Source: a virus. From it: a stretch of DNA of 46,131 nucleotides. The stretch covers positions 1 through 46,131 of IMG/VR virus record IMGVR_UViG_3300021963_004615. One strand, written 5' to 3'. The notes under the pieces are model-generated. The model made no database searches, was not told where the DNA came from, and saw only the letters and a list, made by a program, of their open reading frames with translations. Made by a program: the position numbers and the translations under genes. Below, one piece after another: positions 7,874 through 15,917 of the stretch (position 1 is the first letter of the stretch; every line of letters begins with the position of its first letter).

Positions 7874-7904
7874 GGGGTGGATGCAATGCAACTGCCCCTT
7901 TTTT
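7874..7904 (+). terminator. Rho-independent terminator with an alternative hairpin
   Basis: GGGGTGG (7874-7880) pairs with CTGCCCC (7892-7898) using two G.U pairs, followed by six T. The same CCCCTTT (7895-7901) can also pair with AAAGGGG (7912-7918), so two exclusive hairpins exist between the 119-aa gene and the polymerase operon. Confidence 0.75.
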
Positions 7905-7932
7905 ATGCAGTAAAGGGGGGACAGCTTAACTG

Positions 7933-7940
7933 AACATTTG
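7933..7940 (+). promoter_or_regulatory. TAnnTTTG-like promoter box before the polymerase operon
   Basis: AACATTTG differs from TAnnTTTG only at the first base and lies four bases before the ATG at 7945, after a terminator, where a promoter is expected. The spacing matches the boxes at 1576 and 2803. Evidence is weak without a -33 box. Confidence 0.3.
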
Positions 7941-7944
7941 TATT

Positions 7945-8217
7945 ATGGTAAAGTATAAAATAAGTAAAAGGCTTAGTCAAGCAGCATACAGAAGATGTTC
8001 TTCAAGATATAATTGCTGGAGTAGCACAACATACTCAGTAAAAATTATAACCAGTATTAACTGTGAATGTTGTAGTAAAGGACATAAAGAAACTCAATTC
8101 TTATGTGCTGATCATGTTAAAGATCCTGAGAAATTTTTACCTCGGACTGTAACTGCAAATCTCTACATATCTCAATTAGCAGATCCAATTGTTAATGAAT
8201 TATTTGTTAAAATATGA
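7945..8217 (+). CDS. Small Cys/His-rich protein upstream of DNA polymerase
   Basis: 90 residues, basic at the N-terminus (MVKYKISKRLSQAAYRR). Cysteines and histidines are clustered: C-S-S-R-Y-N-C, then C-E-C-C-S-K-G-H and L-C-A-D-H. This could bind one zinc ion, although the spacing fits no zinc-finger family I can name. The stop overlaps the polymerase start as ATGA (8214-8217), a translational coupling that suggests a polymerase accessory or regulator. Confidence 0.75.
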   Translation: MVKYKISKRLSQAAYRRCSSRYNCWSSTTYSVKIITSINCECCSKGHKETQFLCADHVKDPEKFLPRTVTANLYISQLADPIVNELFVKI

Positions 8218-10115
8218 GCCGTACACATTGGGTAATGGATTATGAGACTCTCAGCAATTGTTTCATAGCCTGCTTTGAAAGCGTCAAGTCTGAGGACCGT
8301 GAGATATTCACAGTGCACAAAGACAAAAATGAAATAGCAGAGTTTATTGCATTTCTTGAACGGAACATTCAGCTACAAGAATGGCATGTATCTTTTAATG
8401 GTCTTGGATTTGACAGTCAGATTACTGAACATGTCCTTAGAAATGCTGGTATGTTATCTTTTATGGATGGTGAAGAGATTGCTGAATTTATTTACAGCAA
8501 AGCACAGGATGTAATTGGTAGACAAAACCGTCAGGAGTTTCTAGAGTTTAGTTTGCGGGACCTACATATTAACCAGGTAGATGTCTTTAAACTAAATCAC
8601 TGGGATAACAATGCTAAGAGAAGTTCTTTAAAGTGGATTCAGTATACCATGGATTGGAAGAACATAATGGACATGCCAATTCATCACACTGCTGAAGTTA
8701 CTGTTGATCAGATTCCAGAGATTATAACCTATTGTATTAATGATGTTAGATCTACTAAGCAAATCATGCAGCTCAGCAAGAGTCAGATTGAACTTAGAAA
8801 GACTTTGACTGAAGAATATAATATCAATCTATTTTCTGCATCTGAGCCAAGGATTTCTAAAGAGTTGTTCTTGCACTTCTTAAGTGGTCACACTGGGATT
8901 AAAAAGTGGGACCTTAGACAAATGAGAACTCACCGTCCTAAGATTGTTGTTAAGGATATTATACTTCCTTATATTCAATTCAAGACAGCTACATTTGAGA
9001 ATCTGTTACAGAAGTTTCAAGATGTAGTTATCTATCCGGGTGAAACTAAAGGAGGGTTTAAGTATTCTGTGCAGTATAAAGGAGTCAAGACTGATTATGG
9101 TCTTGGTGGTATTCATGGTGCTAGGTCTGCTAAGGTATATGAGTCTACGGAAGATATGGTTATCATGACAAGTGATGTTACCAGTTTCTATCCTAATCTT
9201 GCTATTAGGAATAGATGGTCTCCGGGACATTTACCACAAGAAGAATTCTGTGACCTGTATGAATGGTTCTTTGAAGAAAGAAAGAAGATTCCTAAGAAAG
9301 ATCCTAAGAACTATGTATATAAGATTATCCTAAACTCAACCTATGGTTTGAGCAATGATGAGAATAGCTTCCTATATGATCCTGAGTTTACTATGAGGAT
9401 TACTATTAATGGTCAGCTAAGTCTTACCATGTTGTATGAGATGATCTGTGAAGAAATCCCTAATGCAATTCCACTAATGCAGAATACAGATGGTCTTGAG
9501 ACTTTAATCCCAAGAGAGTATGTAGACAAGTATATGGATATCTGTGCAAGATGGGAGAAGCGTACACTACTTCAGCTAGAACATGATAAATATTCTAAGA
9601 TCATCCTTGGTGATGTGAATAATTACATTGCTATTACTGAAGATGGTAAAGCTAAGAGTAAGGGTAGGTTTGAGTATAAAGATTTAGCTCTACATAAGAA
9701 CAAGAGTTTTCTCATTATACCAAAAGCTATCCAAGCTTATTTTGTAGATGGTATTAAACCTGAAGATTTCTTAGCTCAAAACCAAAACATATTTGATTAC
9801 TGTGGTGGTGTTAAGATTAAAGGAGACTGGGAGTTCTATGAACACTCTATTGTTAATGGAGAACACTCTATTGAACAGTTACAGCATACCATAAGATATT
9901 TTGTTTCCAATTCCGGGTCAAAGATTGTAAAGAAAAACAATACTGATGGGAGAGAAATCCAGGTTGAGGCCGGGAAGTGGATGCAGACTATCATGATTGA
10001 TTATGTTGAGAAAGATTTTGCTGAGTATGATATCAACACAAAGTATTATCTAGAGAACATATACAAAGAAATAAGGTCCTTAGAACCTATTAATAACCAA
10101 CTAAGTTTATTTTAA
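8214..10115 (+). CDS. Family B DNA polymerase with 3'-5' exonuclease
   Basis: 633 residues, short for the family. Exonuclease motifs: DYET (Asp9, Glu11), FNGLGFDSQ and YCINDVRS. Polymerase motifs: A, SDVTSFYPN (Asp321); B, KIILNSTYG (Lys370 to Gly378); C, QNTDG with Asp426. In motif C the first Asp of the usual DTD is Asn424. The protein ends QLSLF, a perfect match to the bacterial beta-clamp-binding consensus QL(S/D)LF, placed at the extreme C-terminus. This suggests the phage polymerase uses the host sliding clamp, since no clamp gene is seen here. The start overlaps the preceding small gene by four bases, and the next gene follows after one base. Confidence 0.93.
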   Translation: MSRTHWVMDYETLSNCFIACFESVKSEDREIFTVHKDKNEIAEFIAFLERNIQLQEWHVSFNGLGFDSQITEHVLRNAGMLSFMDGEEIAEFIYSKAQDVIGRQNRQEFLEFSLRDLHINQVDVFKLNHWDNNAKRSSLKWIQYTMDWKNIMDMPIHHTAEVTVDQIPEIITYCINDVRSTKQIMQLSKSQIELRKTLTEEYNINLFSASEPRISKELFLHFLSGHTGIKKWDLRQMRTHRPKIVVKDIILPYIQFKTATFENLLQKFQDVVIYPGETKGGFKYSVQYKGVKTDYGLGGIHGARSAKVYESTEDMVIMTSDVTSFYPNLAIRNRWSPGHLPQEEFCDLYEWFFEERKKIPKKDPKNYVYKIILNSTYGLSNDENSFLYDPEFTMRITINGQLSLTMLYEMICEEIPNAIPLMQNTDGLETLIPREYVDKYMDICARWEKRTLLQLEHDKYSKIILGDVNNYIAITEDGKAKSKGRFEYKDLALHKNKSFLIIPKAIQAYFVDGIKPEDFLAQNQNIFDYCGGVKIKGDWEFYEHSIVNGEHSIEQLQHTIRYFVSNSGSKIVKKNNTDGREIQVEAGKWMQTIMIDYVEKDFAEYDINTKYYLENIYKEIRSLEPINNQLSLF

Positions 10116-10116
10116 A

Positions 10117-11385
10117 ATGCCAAAGAAAATTCAAGATTGCACAAAAGCACATTTGATTAGTATTGACCTACCGGTTCATGGTGATAGCTACACAGTTATT
10201 AGCCATGAATCAGTAATAAATTATGCATATACAGAACTTGCTAACGCAGGTTTTGGTATTGTACAAGAAGAGTATAGAGCAACTGCAGATGGTCAGATTG
10301 CTCAGGGTATCTATAAATTACAATATAATAGTGACCCAGAATTATCTATGATGTTTGCTTGGACTAATAGTTATAACAAACAAGTAAGATTTAAGTGTGG
10401 AGTTGGTGCATATGTGAACCAAACCGGCACCGTGATGGTGTGTGGAGACATGGGAAGTTGGGCCAGAAAACATACTGGTACAGCAGATGCAGAGACTATC
10501 CAAACTATTAAGGAGCAGATTGCTCATGCTCAGATGTATTATAATCAGTTAGTATCTGATAAAGAAGTAATGAAGGGCATCTCTATGAATAAGAGAAGAC
10601 AAGCACAGATGCTTGGTATCCTGTTTGCAGAGTATCAGATCCTTACTACTGAACAAGCTAGTATGATCAGAAATCAAATGGACAAACCAAGTCATGTGTT
10701 TGAAGACTCCAATAGTTTGTGGGCATTTTATAACTATGTAACTATAGCATTACAGCATTCTCATCCTAAAACATGGATGGAAGATCAAAGAGTTCTGCAC
10801 TATTTTATTTCTAGTGTTAATAACTTTAACACAGCTCCTATTCCTCAACCAGTTGTTGAAGCTCCCATAGATCCATTAACTACAAATTATGGTGAGCCAG
10901 AGAATCAGCTCAATATTTTGACTGAAATTGAGAAAACAGAAGCTGAGGAAACTTCATTAGAATTAGAGCTAAGTATAACTAATTTAGAAATAAATGAGTT
11001 TAACTTAGAAAATAACTTAAATGATTCTAATGTTGAAGAAATAGCTAATGAAGTTATAGAAGAAACAATAACCTATACTGATCCTGTAGGTAATACTTTT
11101 GAGACACCAGTTTTTAATTCAGAAGTTGAAGAAGCTAAAACACTTGATGTAGATTTCATGACTCTTTCTGCTGAAGATGATGACTTTGAAGATTTTCAAG
11201 AAGGTGTGCATCAAGATTGGTTAGCTGTAGATCCAAATGTAAAGTCTTTACAACCTACGCCAGAAGATCATGTACAGTTTGAAGCTGACCTAAGTAAACT
11301 TGAAGTAGAAGTAGAAGCTGATGATTTTGATTTGTCAAGTGGTATAGAAGATGAGGAATATGGTGATGTTCCTGACTTCTTTTAG
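10117..11385 (+). CDS. DUF932-like protein with long acidic tail
   Basis: 422 residues. Residues 1-250 or so resemble the phage/plasmid DUF932 family: the beta-rich core around VGAYVNQTGTVMVCGD and the helical end LWAFYNYVTIALQHSHP. After residue 255 the chain is an acidic, probably disordered tail of about 165 residues, ending YGDVPDFF. The tip, acidic and closed by two Phe, resembles the protein-interaction tip of single-stranded DNA-binding proteins. It starts one base after the polymerase stop and is followed by a terminator. A role in replication is inferred from the neighbour; the DUF932 call is from remembered family features only. Confidence 0.7.
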   Translation: MPKKIQDCTKAHLISIDLPVHGDSYTVISHESVINYAYTELANAGFGIVQEEYRATADGQIAQGIYKLQYNSDPELSMMFAWTNSYNKQVRFKCGVGAYVNQTGTVMVCGDMGSWARKHTGTADAETIQTIKEQIAHAQMYYNQLVSDKEVMKGISMNKRRQAQMLGILFAEYQILTTEQASMIRNQMDKPSHVFEDSNSLWAFYNYVTIALQHSHPKTWMEDQRVLHYFISSVNNFNTAPIPQPVVEAPIDPLTTNYGEPENQLNILTEIEKTEAEETSLELELSITNLEINEFNLENNLNDSNVEEIANEVIEETITYTDPVGNTFETPVFNSEVEEAKTLDVDFMTLSAEDDDFEDFQEGVHQDWLAVDPNVKSLQPTPEDHVQFEADLSKLEVEVEADDFDLSSGIEDEEYGDVPDFF

Positions 11386-11406
11386 TAAATAATTTTTTTC
11401 ACCACT

Positions 11407-11438
11407 AAGGGGATGCAGAAATGTGTCCCCTTTTTTTT
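11407..11438 (+). terminator. Rho-independent terminator after the polymerase operon
   Basis: AAGGGGA (11407-11413) pairs with TCCCCTT (11426-11432), seven base pairs, followed by a run of eight T. The end of the T-run merges with the promoter box of the next gene. Confidence 0.88.
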
Positions 11439-11445
11439 AACTTTG
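11438..11445 (+). promoter_or_regulatory. TAnnTTTG promoter box of the MazG/thioesterase operon
   Basis: TAACTTTG matches TAnnTTTG exactly, directly after a terminator and three bases before the ATG at 11449. This also decides the start: an upstream in-frame ATG at 11413 lies inside the terminator stem and would precede the promoter. Confidence 0.5.
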
Positions 11446-11448
11446 ACT

Positions 11449-11835
11449 ATGAAAGAACAATTACAAAAAGTGGAGATATTTCACAATGCTTTTGGGCAAG
11501 AAAACGGTAAATGGCCACAACCATTAAGTGAGCATGAGTTTAATCTTAGACACTCTCTTATGAAAGAAGAGAATGATGAATACTTAGAAGCTTGTTTTAA
11601 GAACTCACTAATAGAAATTGCTGATGCACTAGGTGACCAGTTATACATTCTTTGTGGAACTATCCTTAAGCATGGTATGCAACATGTCATAGAAGATGTA
11701 TTTAATGAGATTCAAGCAAGTAACATGAGTAAGTTAGGCAATGATGGTAAGCCTGTTCTCCGTGAAGACGGTAAAATATTAAAAGGAAGTCAATATTTTA
11801 GACCTGACTTATCTAAATTCATTAAAGTGAAATGA
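11449..11835 (+). CDS. MazG-like nucleoside triphosphate pyrophosphohydrolase
   Basis: 128 residues from the ATG at 11449. The all-alpha NTP-pyrophosphatase signature is visible: KEENDEYLEA (Glu40, Glu41, Glu44) and EIADALGD (Asp59, Asp63), the EExxE plus ExxD-type metal site of the MazG/HisE/dUTPase-2 superfamily. Members hydrolyse (d)NTPs or phosphoribosyl-ATP to monophosphate and pyrophosphate; phage versions adjust nucleotide pools or lower alarmones. The C-terminal part (GNDGKPVLREDGKI) is a typical extension of phage members. It overlaps the thioesterase start by four bases (ATGA). Confidence 0.82.
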   Translation: MKEQLQKVEIFHNAFGQENGKWPQPLSEHEFNLRHSLMKEENDEYLEACFKNSLIEIADALGDQLYILCGTILKHGMQHVIEDVFNEIQASNMSKLGNDGKPVLREDGKILKGSQYFRPDLSKFIKVK

Positions 11836-12260
11836 CTTTTCTCAACTCTCATCCAATTAAAAAATCTGACCTTGGCTTTCATGGTAACTTGTTTGGAGGT
11901 AAACTTCTGGCATGGATTGATGCAGCTGCTGCTGGTTATGCAATGCAGTTATGTGACACTCCAAGAATGGTTACTGTAAGTATTGACCAATGTAATTTTG
12001 AAAAGCCTGCAAGAGAAAGTCAACTGCTTAAGATATATGGTAAACCGTCTAAAGTGGGAAATACATCATTGTCCTTATATATGGAAGCTAGAGCACACAA
12101 TGTTTATACAGGTGTCCAGTCTTTAGTTTTAAAAACAAATATTACTTTTGTACATATTGATGAAGAGGGTAACCCTATTCCAATAGGAGAAAAAGGTAGA
12201 AGAAGAATTACAAATCTGATAGAAGATGAGTCCACAACAACTAAAGAAACTCCTTATTGA
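11832..12260 (+). CDS. Hotdog-fold acyl-CoA thioesterase (YciA/ACOT-like)
   Basis: 142 residues, a usual length for single hotdog thioesterases. The signature HGNLFGGKLLAWID (residues 17-30) matches the long helix of the YciA/cytosolic acyl-CoA hydrolase family, with Asn19 and Asp30 as likely active-site residues. Later strands TVSIDQCNFEKPAR and TNITFVHIDEEGNP fit the same fold. The reaction would be hydrolysis of acyl-CoA to fatty acid and CoA. This is an unusual gene for a phage and is probably a host-derived metabolic gene. It is coupled to the MazG-like gene and overlaps the next small gene by 35 bases. Confidence 0.85.
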   Translation: MTFLNSHPIKKSDLGFHGNLFGGKLLAWIDAAAAGYAMQLCDTPRMVTVSIDQCNFEKPARESQLLKIYGKPSKVGNTSLSLYMEARAHNVYTGVQSLVLKTNITFVHIDEEGNPIPIGEKGRRRITNLIEDESTTTKETPY

Positions 12261-12408
12261 AGCTTACTTAGCCGGTGCTGAGAGCGTATATTGTGGGTGC
12301 TTACCTGCTGCAACAAAAGCTGAAGCAAGAGATTGGTTTGAAGAAAACCACCAGTTATTTCAAGAAACTGATAAGAAGAAAAAAGAAAATAAGAGGGGAG
12401 AGATTTAG
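12226..12408 (+). CDS. Small protein, 60 aa, last gene of the plus block
   Basis: Starts inside the thioesterase gene and continues with an amphipathic helix (QQLKKLLIEAYLAGAESV), a Cys pair (YCGC), a second helix ending in DWFEENHQLF, and a very basic tail (DKKKKENKRGE). The stop codon lies in the loop of the terminator hairpin. Small phage proteins with this helical layout are common, but I cannot assign a function. Gene status is supported by tight packing and a sensible composition. Confidence 0.6.
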   Translation: MSPQQLKKLLIEAYLAGAESVYCGCLPAATKAEARDWFEENHQLFQETDKKKKENKRGEI

Positions 12409-12426
12409 GTCTTTCCCCTTTTTTTC
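12395..12426 (+). terminator. Terminator between the two converging blocks
   Basis: GGGGAGAGA (12395-12403) pairs with TCTTTCCCC (12410-12418), nine pairs with one G.U, loop of six, then seven T. It ends the plus block 18 bases before the end of the minus-strand operon. On the other strand the stem is followed by an A/T-rich tract, so it may also stop minus-strand transcription. Confidence 0.85.
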
Positions 12427-12443
12427 TGTTCCGATCAACTCCG

Positions 12444-15400
12444 CTATCTAACAAAAGTTGATTGGAAACTTTTCACAGCTTGATCAGGTGTAAAGTTATA
12501 TCCAGAGAAGCCCATTACTTTTAAGAATGCAGCCCAAGCTTTGTTATCTCCTTTCTTCCAAACACCTGTATCTCTTTTATATTCTTCAGCAATGTTCCAA
12601 GGGAGTATTTGAGAGTATAATTTAGTAGCTCTATCTATAGTGCCCATTACAGCAGATGGTGATTTAAAGATACGGTAGAAATCTGCAGGGCTTACATAAG
12701 CTAGAGTCTCACTGCGCATTCTCATTGCTTGGTATAATGCAAAGTTGTATGCATAAGTTTTCTCAATCTCTGATTTTTCATCATCATCTCCACCACCTAA
12801 TGCAGCTAACAAAGCTAGGATAACTCCTAATGAAGCAACAATACCAGCTTCCATAGCTACTTTTCTAATCTGAGCTTTTTCAAATGGTGTGTATCCGGTC
12901 CATCTAGAACCTACTTCTAGCTTATAAGTAATTAAGTCTCTACCTAATGTTCTCCAGAATGTGCGGTACATACCTTCTGTTTCTCCACCAAGCTCTTCAT
13001 CATAAGATAAGTCTTTGTATCTTCTTTTGATACCTGGATACATGTGCTTTCTATACATCATAAGTAATCTTCCTAATGCATATCTCTGAGCGGTACCCTT
13101 ATCAAAGTCATTATAGACACCATGCATTCTTTTATTGAGGGCATGTAGTCTATTCATTACATCTTGGCGGTCTCTTTCTTCAAAGTCAACTTTAACTATG
13201 TTGCCATCAGCATCTTCTTTCTCAAGTTCAACTTTGTATTTTTTTACCTTCTTACCGTTCTCATCCTTTTCAATCTCAAAAAGATCAGGACCATACTTCT
13301 CATGTGCTGCTAATAGTGTAATCTCTTCTCCTGTTGCTTTATCAATTACTTTTGTACCATCCATAAGAGCAAGCATTGTTTTTACCTGAATCTCATGCTC
13401 AGCAAAGTTCTGATTAAAGAATAGAGTGTTGGTTCTAAATAACTTATTAGCTACACTTGCAGATACATCTCTACCATATTGATCTTTAAATGTACCTTGG
13501 ATTGGGTCATATCTTTCAATCAGTTTACCCAACCAGCTTTCTGGTTTAAGTTTACCAAAGTCAGATATGCATCCACCTACTGTAGACCAATATTTTACAT
13601 TACCCTTGCGCAAGTTTTTACCATTGAAGTATTGACCACCTGCAGCCTCAATTAGAACCTGAATATTACCTTGGATATTATTTGCAAGACCTTTGAGTAA
13701 GTCCAGTGATAATGTAGTAACAGCAGCTATACCCATAGCAGTATTAGTAAGTTTAGATATCTCTAAATTCCAGAGCTTTTCTGCTTTTTGAGATTCTCCA
13801 TACACAACCATCTCTAAGAATGCATCTAAGTGATTCTTAGAATATGAATCCCCATTCATGCGGATAGGTTCATCATAACCTAAGCTTTTTGCAGCCTTAT
13901 TAATCAAAGCTTGACCCTTAGCATTTGTTATTGGAGTAGCTCTTTGATTAATGATAGTTCTAAAAGCACTAATTTCAGAGTGCATTTTATTCATAGCATT
14001 GTATCTTCTGGCCATTGAACCAAATCTTAGCACAGAACTTAACAAATCTACACTGACATCATCTATATCAATGTTCTGAGTATAGTATACAGGAAGCATG
14101 TGTTGGCTTTCTGCAGATAGAGTAGCATTACCATACTCTTCATCCCAACTTTGAATAACTGAAGCTTCACTAACTCCGGCTTTTGTAGCATTAACAATAC
14201 CATTTCTTTGCATTCTTTCCCAACTACTCATAGGAATAGATGGTAAGATATAACCAGGTTTTTGATTATCAGGTAAAAGCTCTTGGTCTTTAAAATATTC
14301 ATCAGTCAAGTACTTATGGAACTCACCTTGTGGAGAAATGGGATTACCATTATCATCATAAAGCTTTTGCCATTTTTCATTTAAGTACTTATCACTTGGC
14401 TCTGCAAGTTCTCTTGTAAATCTTTTGATACCAGTTTTTGGATCTGTAGTTTCTACAGTTTTTAACCATTCATCATACTCTTCAGAAGTTCTAATTCCTT
14501 TATCTACTTCTTTTTGTTTTTCAGCTTTAATTGCAGCAATTTCTTCTGCAGATTTTGGTTTAGTATTAAGAGCATACCAGGTACTTCTAGCTTTGCTCCA
14601 ATCTTTTATAGCTTTCTTATACACTTGTTCTTCAACAGGAGTAGCATCTTCTGAGAGTTGTGGTCTAGGATTATTTTTATACCACTCACTTAAAGCTTTA
14701 TTGTACTTTGTTATATCATACTTTTGTACAAAGCCCATTTGCTTTTTAAAAATAACCTCACCAGTTTCTTTGTCTCTTTTAACTCTACCATTAGGTTCTA
14801 AACTCAGTGTCTCAACAACCTCATATATACCCTCATTTAATGCAGCAACATCATTCACAGACCTTCCTGTTTTACGCATGAACTCTTCAAGCTGATCAAC
14901 ACCTTCTTCTTTTTGCACAATGTCATCCATTCTTGCTTCTTCAAAAGCAGACTTGATCATTTTAGCAAATAGAGCTAGGGCACTGTCTTCAGAACTGATA
15001 AGTGGGTTGATGAGAAAATCAAAAATGCTCTCATCTTTTACAGCCATTTTTAATACTTCCTGTAGTTTTTCCTTATCCAAAAGCATGCCTTGCCATTTGT
15101 CTAGGGTAGTTTGTTCCCTTGCAATTCTTTTTTCTTTTGTAGCATCATTTGCATCAGAGTCTTCTATCTCTTTAATCCTTCCCTGTAATGCTTTAATGTT
15201 CTCTCTAATACTTTTGTTACCTGCAGTAGATCTGAAGTTTACTAATACCTCTGCCATAAGAGGAATAGCTTCATCAACAAAAGCAGCTTTGATGTTATTT
15301 CTAATAGTGATTGCTGCTGTTAGTTTGTCTTGAGGAGTAAACTCAGATTCTGGCTTACCAATAACAGGAGTACTAAAAAAGTTTTTTACATCAACTTTAT

Positions 15401-15917
15401 TAATCTCATCTAAGATACTATAGTTATTTGCAAACTCACTAACTGCTACTAGTTTATCAAGAGCTTGCTTTCTATCATAGTTACCCTCTTTAATATTCTT
15501 GAGTACTTTAGCCATTACTTCAGATATCTCTTTAGCCTTTTGGTAACTGTCCTCAATAAAAGCATTGATTGCATCAACGCCATCAAGGTCATCAACAAGT
15601 TTTCTTAGTGCTTTTAGCTCAAGTTCCTTTTTAGTTTGGTTCTTAACTTTTCTACCAGCCAAGTCTTTTTGTTTTTGCTTAAGGAAGATTCTGGCATTTT
15701 TAAGAGCATCTGCAAAAGTTTTTGATTCTTCTGATACTTCCTCATCTTCTAAATCTTCAAAGTCATCTTCAGTTGCTCCTTGTGGTGGTTCATTTAAGTC
15801 CTCTCTGTCACCGTATCTTTCATCCCAAAGCTCACGCGCTCTGACCTCATTATTCTCAGCTTCAGCAAGAACTTCTTTCCACTCATCTGAATTTTTATTT
15901 GGGCAACTTCCTAACAT
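12444..15917 (-). CDS. Large protein downstream of the RNA polymerase, probable virion/injected protein
   Basis: 1157 residues, no recognised enzyme. The N-terminal 150 residues are acidic (EDDFEDLEDEEVSEE), then long charged helices of coiled-coil character. The middle has IQGNIQVLIEAAGGQYF after a mildly hydrophobic helix. A clear membrane-type segment, VASLGVILALLAALGGG, lies near residues 1023-1041 and is followed at once by DDDEK. The start overlaps the end of the polymerase gene as ATGTTAG, so it is translationally coupled and last in the operon. Long helical proteins with a single late hydrophobic segment suit ejection or cargo proteins; this role is inference. Confidence 0.85.
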   Translation of the reverse strand: MLGSCPNKNSDEWKEVLAEAENNEVRARELWDERYGDREDLNEPPQGATEDDFEDLEDEEVSEESKTFADALKNARIFLKQKQKDLAGRKVKNQTKKELELKALRKLVDDLDGVDAINAFIEDSYQKAKEISEVMAKVLKNIKEGNYDRKQALDKLVAVSEFANNYSILDEINKVDVKNFFSTPVIGKPESEFTPQDKLTAAITIRNNIKAAFVDEAIPLMAEVLVNFRSTAGNKSIRENIKALQGRIKEIEDSDANDATKEKRIAREQTTLDKWQGMLLDKEKLQEVLKMAVKDESIFDFLINPLISSEDSALALFAKMIKSAFEEARMDDIVQKEEGVDQLEEFMRKTGRSVNDVAALNEGIYEVVETLSLEPNGRVKRDKETGEVIFKKQMGFVQKYDITKYNKALSEWYKNNPRPQLSEDATPVEEQVYKKAIKDWSKARSTWYALNTKPKSAEEIAAIKAEKQKEVDKGIRTSEEYDEWLKTVETTDPKTGIKRFTRELAEPSDKYLNEKWQKLYDDNGNPISPQGEFHKYLTDEYFKDQELLPDNQKPGYILPSIPMSSWERMQRNGIVNATKAGVSEASVIQSWDEEYGNATLSAESQHMLPVYYTQNIDIDDVSVDLLSSVLRFGSMARRYNAMNKMHSEISAFRTIINQRATPITNAKGQALINKAAKSLGYDEPIRMNGDSYSKNHLDAFLEMVVYGESQKAEKLWNLEISKLTNTAMGIAAVTTLSLDLLKGLANNIQGNIQVLIEAAGGQYFNGKNLRKGNVKYWSTVGGCISDFGKLKPESWLGKLIERYDPIQGTFKDQYGRDVSASVANKLFRTNTLFFNQNFAEHEIQVKTMLALMDGTKVIDKATGEEITLLAAHEKYGPDLFEIEKDENGKKVKKYKVELEKEDADGNIVKVDFEERDRQDVMNRLHALNKRMHGVYNDFDKGTAQRYALGRLLMMYRKHMYPGIKRRYKDLSYDEELGGETEGMYRTFWRTLGRDLITYKLEVGSRWTGYTPFEKAQIRKVAMEAGIVASLGVILALLAALGGGDDDEKSEIEKTYAYNFALYQAMRMRSETLAYVSPADFYRIFKSPSAVMGTIDRATKLYSQILPWNIAEEYKRDTGVWKKGDNKAWAAFLKVMGFSGYNFTPDQAVKSFQSTFVR

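Noticed and set aside
11413-11448. Earlier ATG at 11413 for the MazG-like gene
   Set aside because: It lies in the terminator hairpin and upstream of the promoter box; the extra residues (MQKCVPFFLTLT) come from the terminator sequence.
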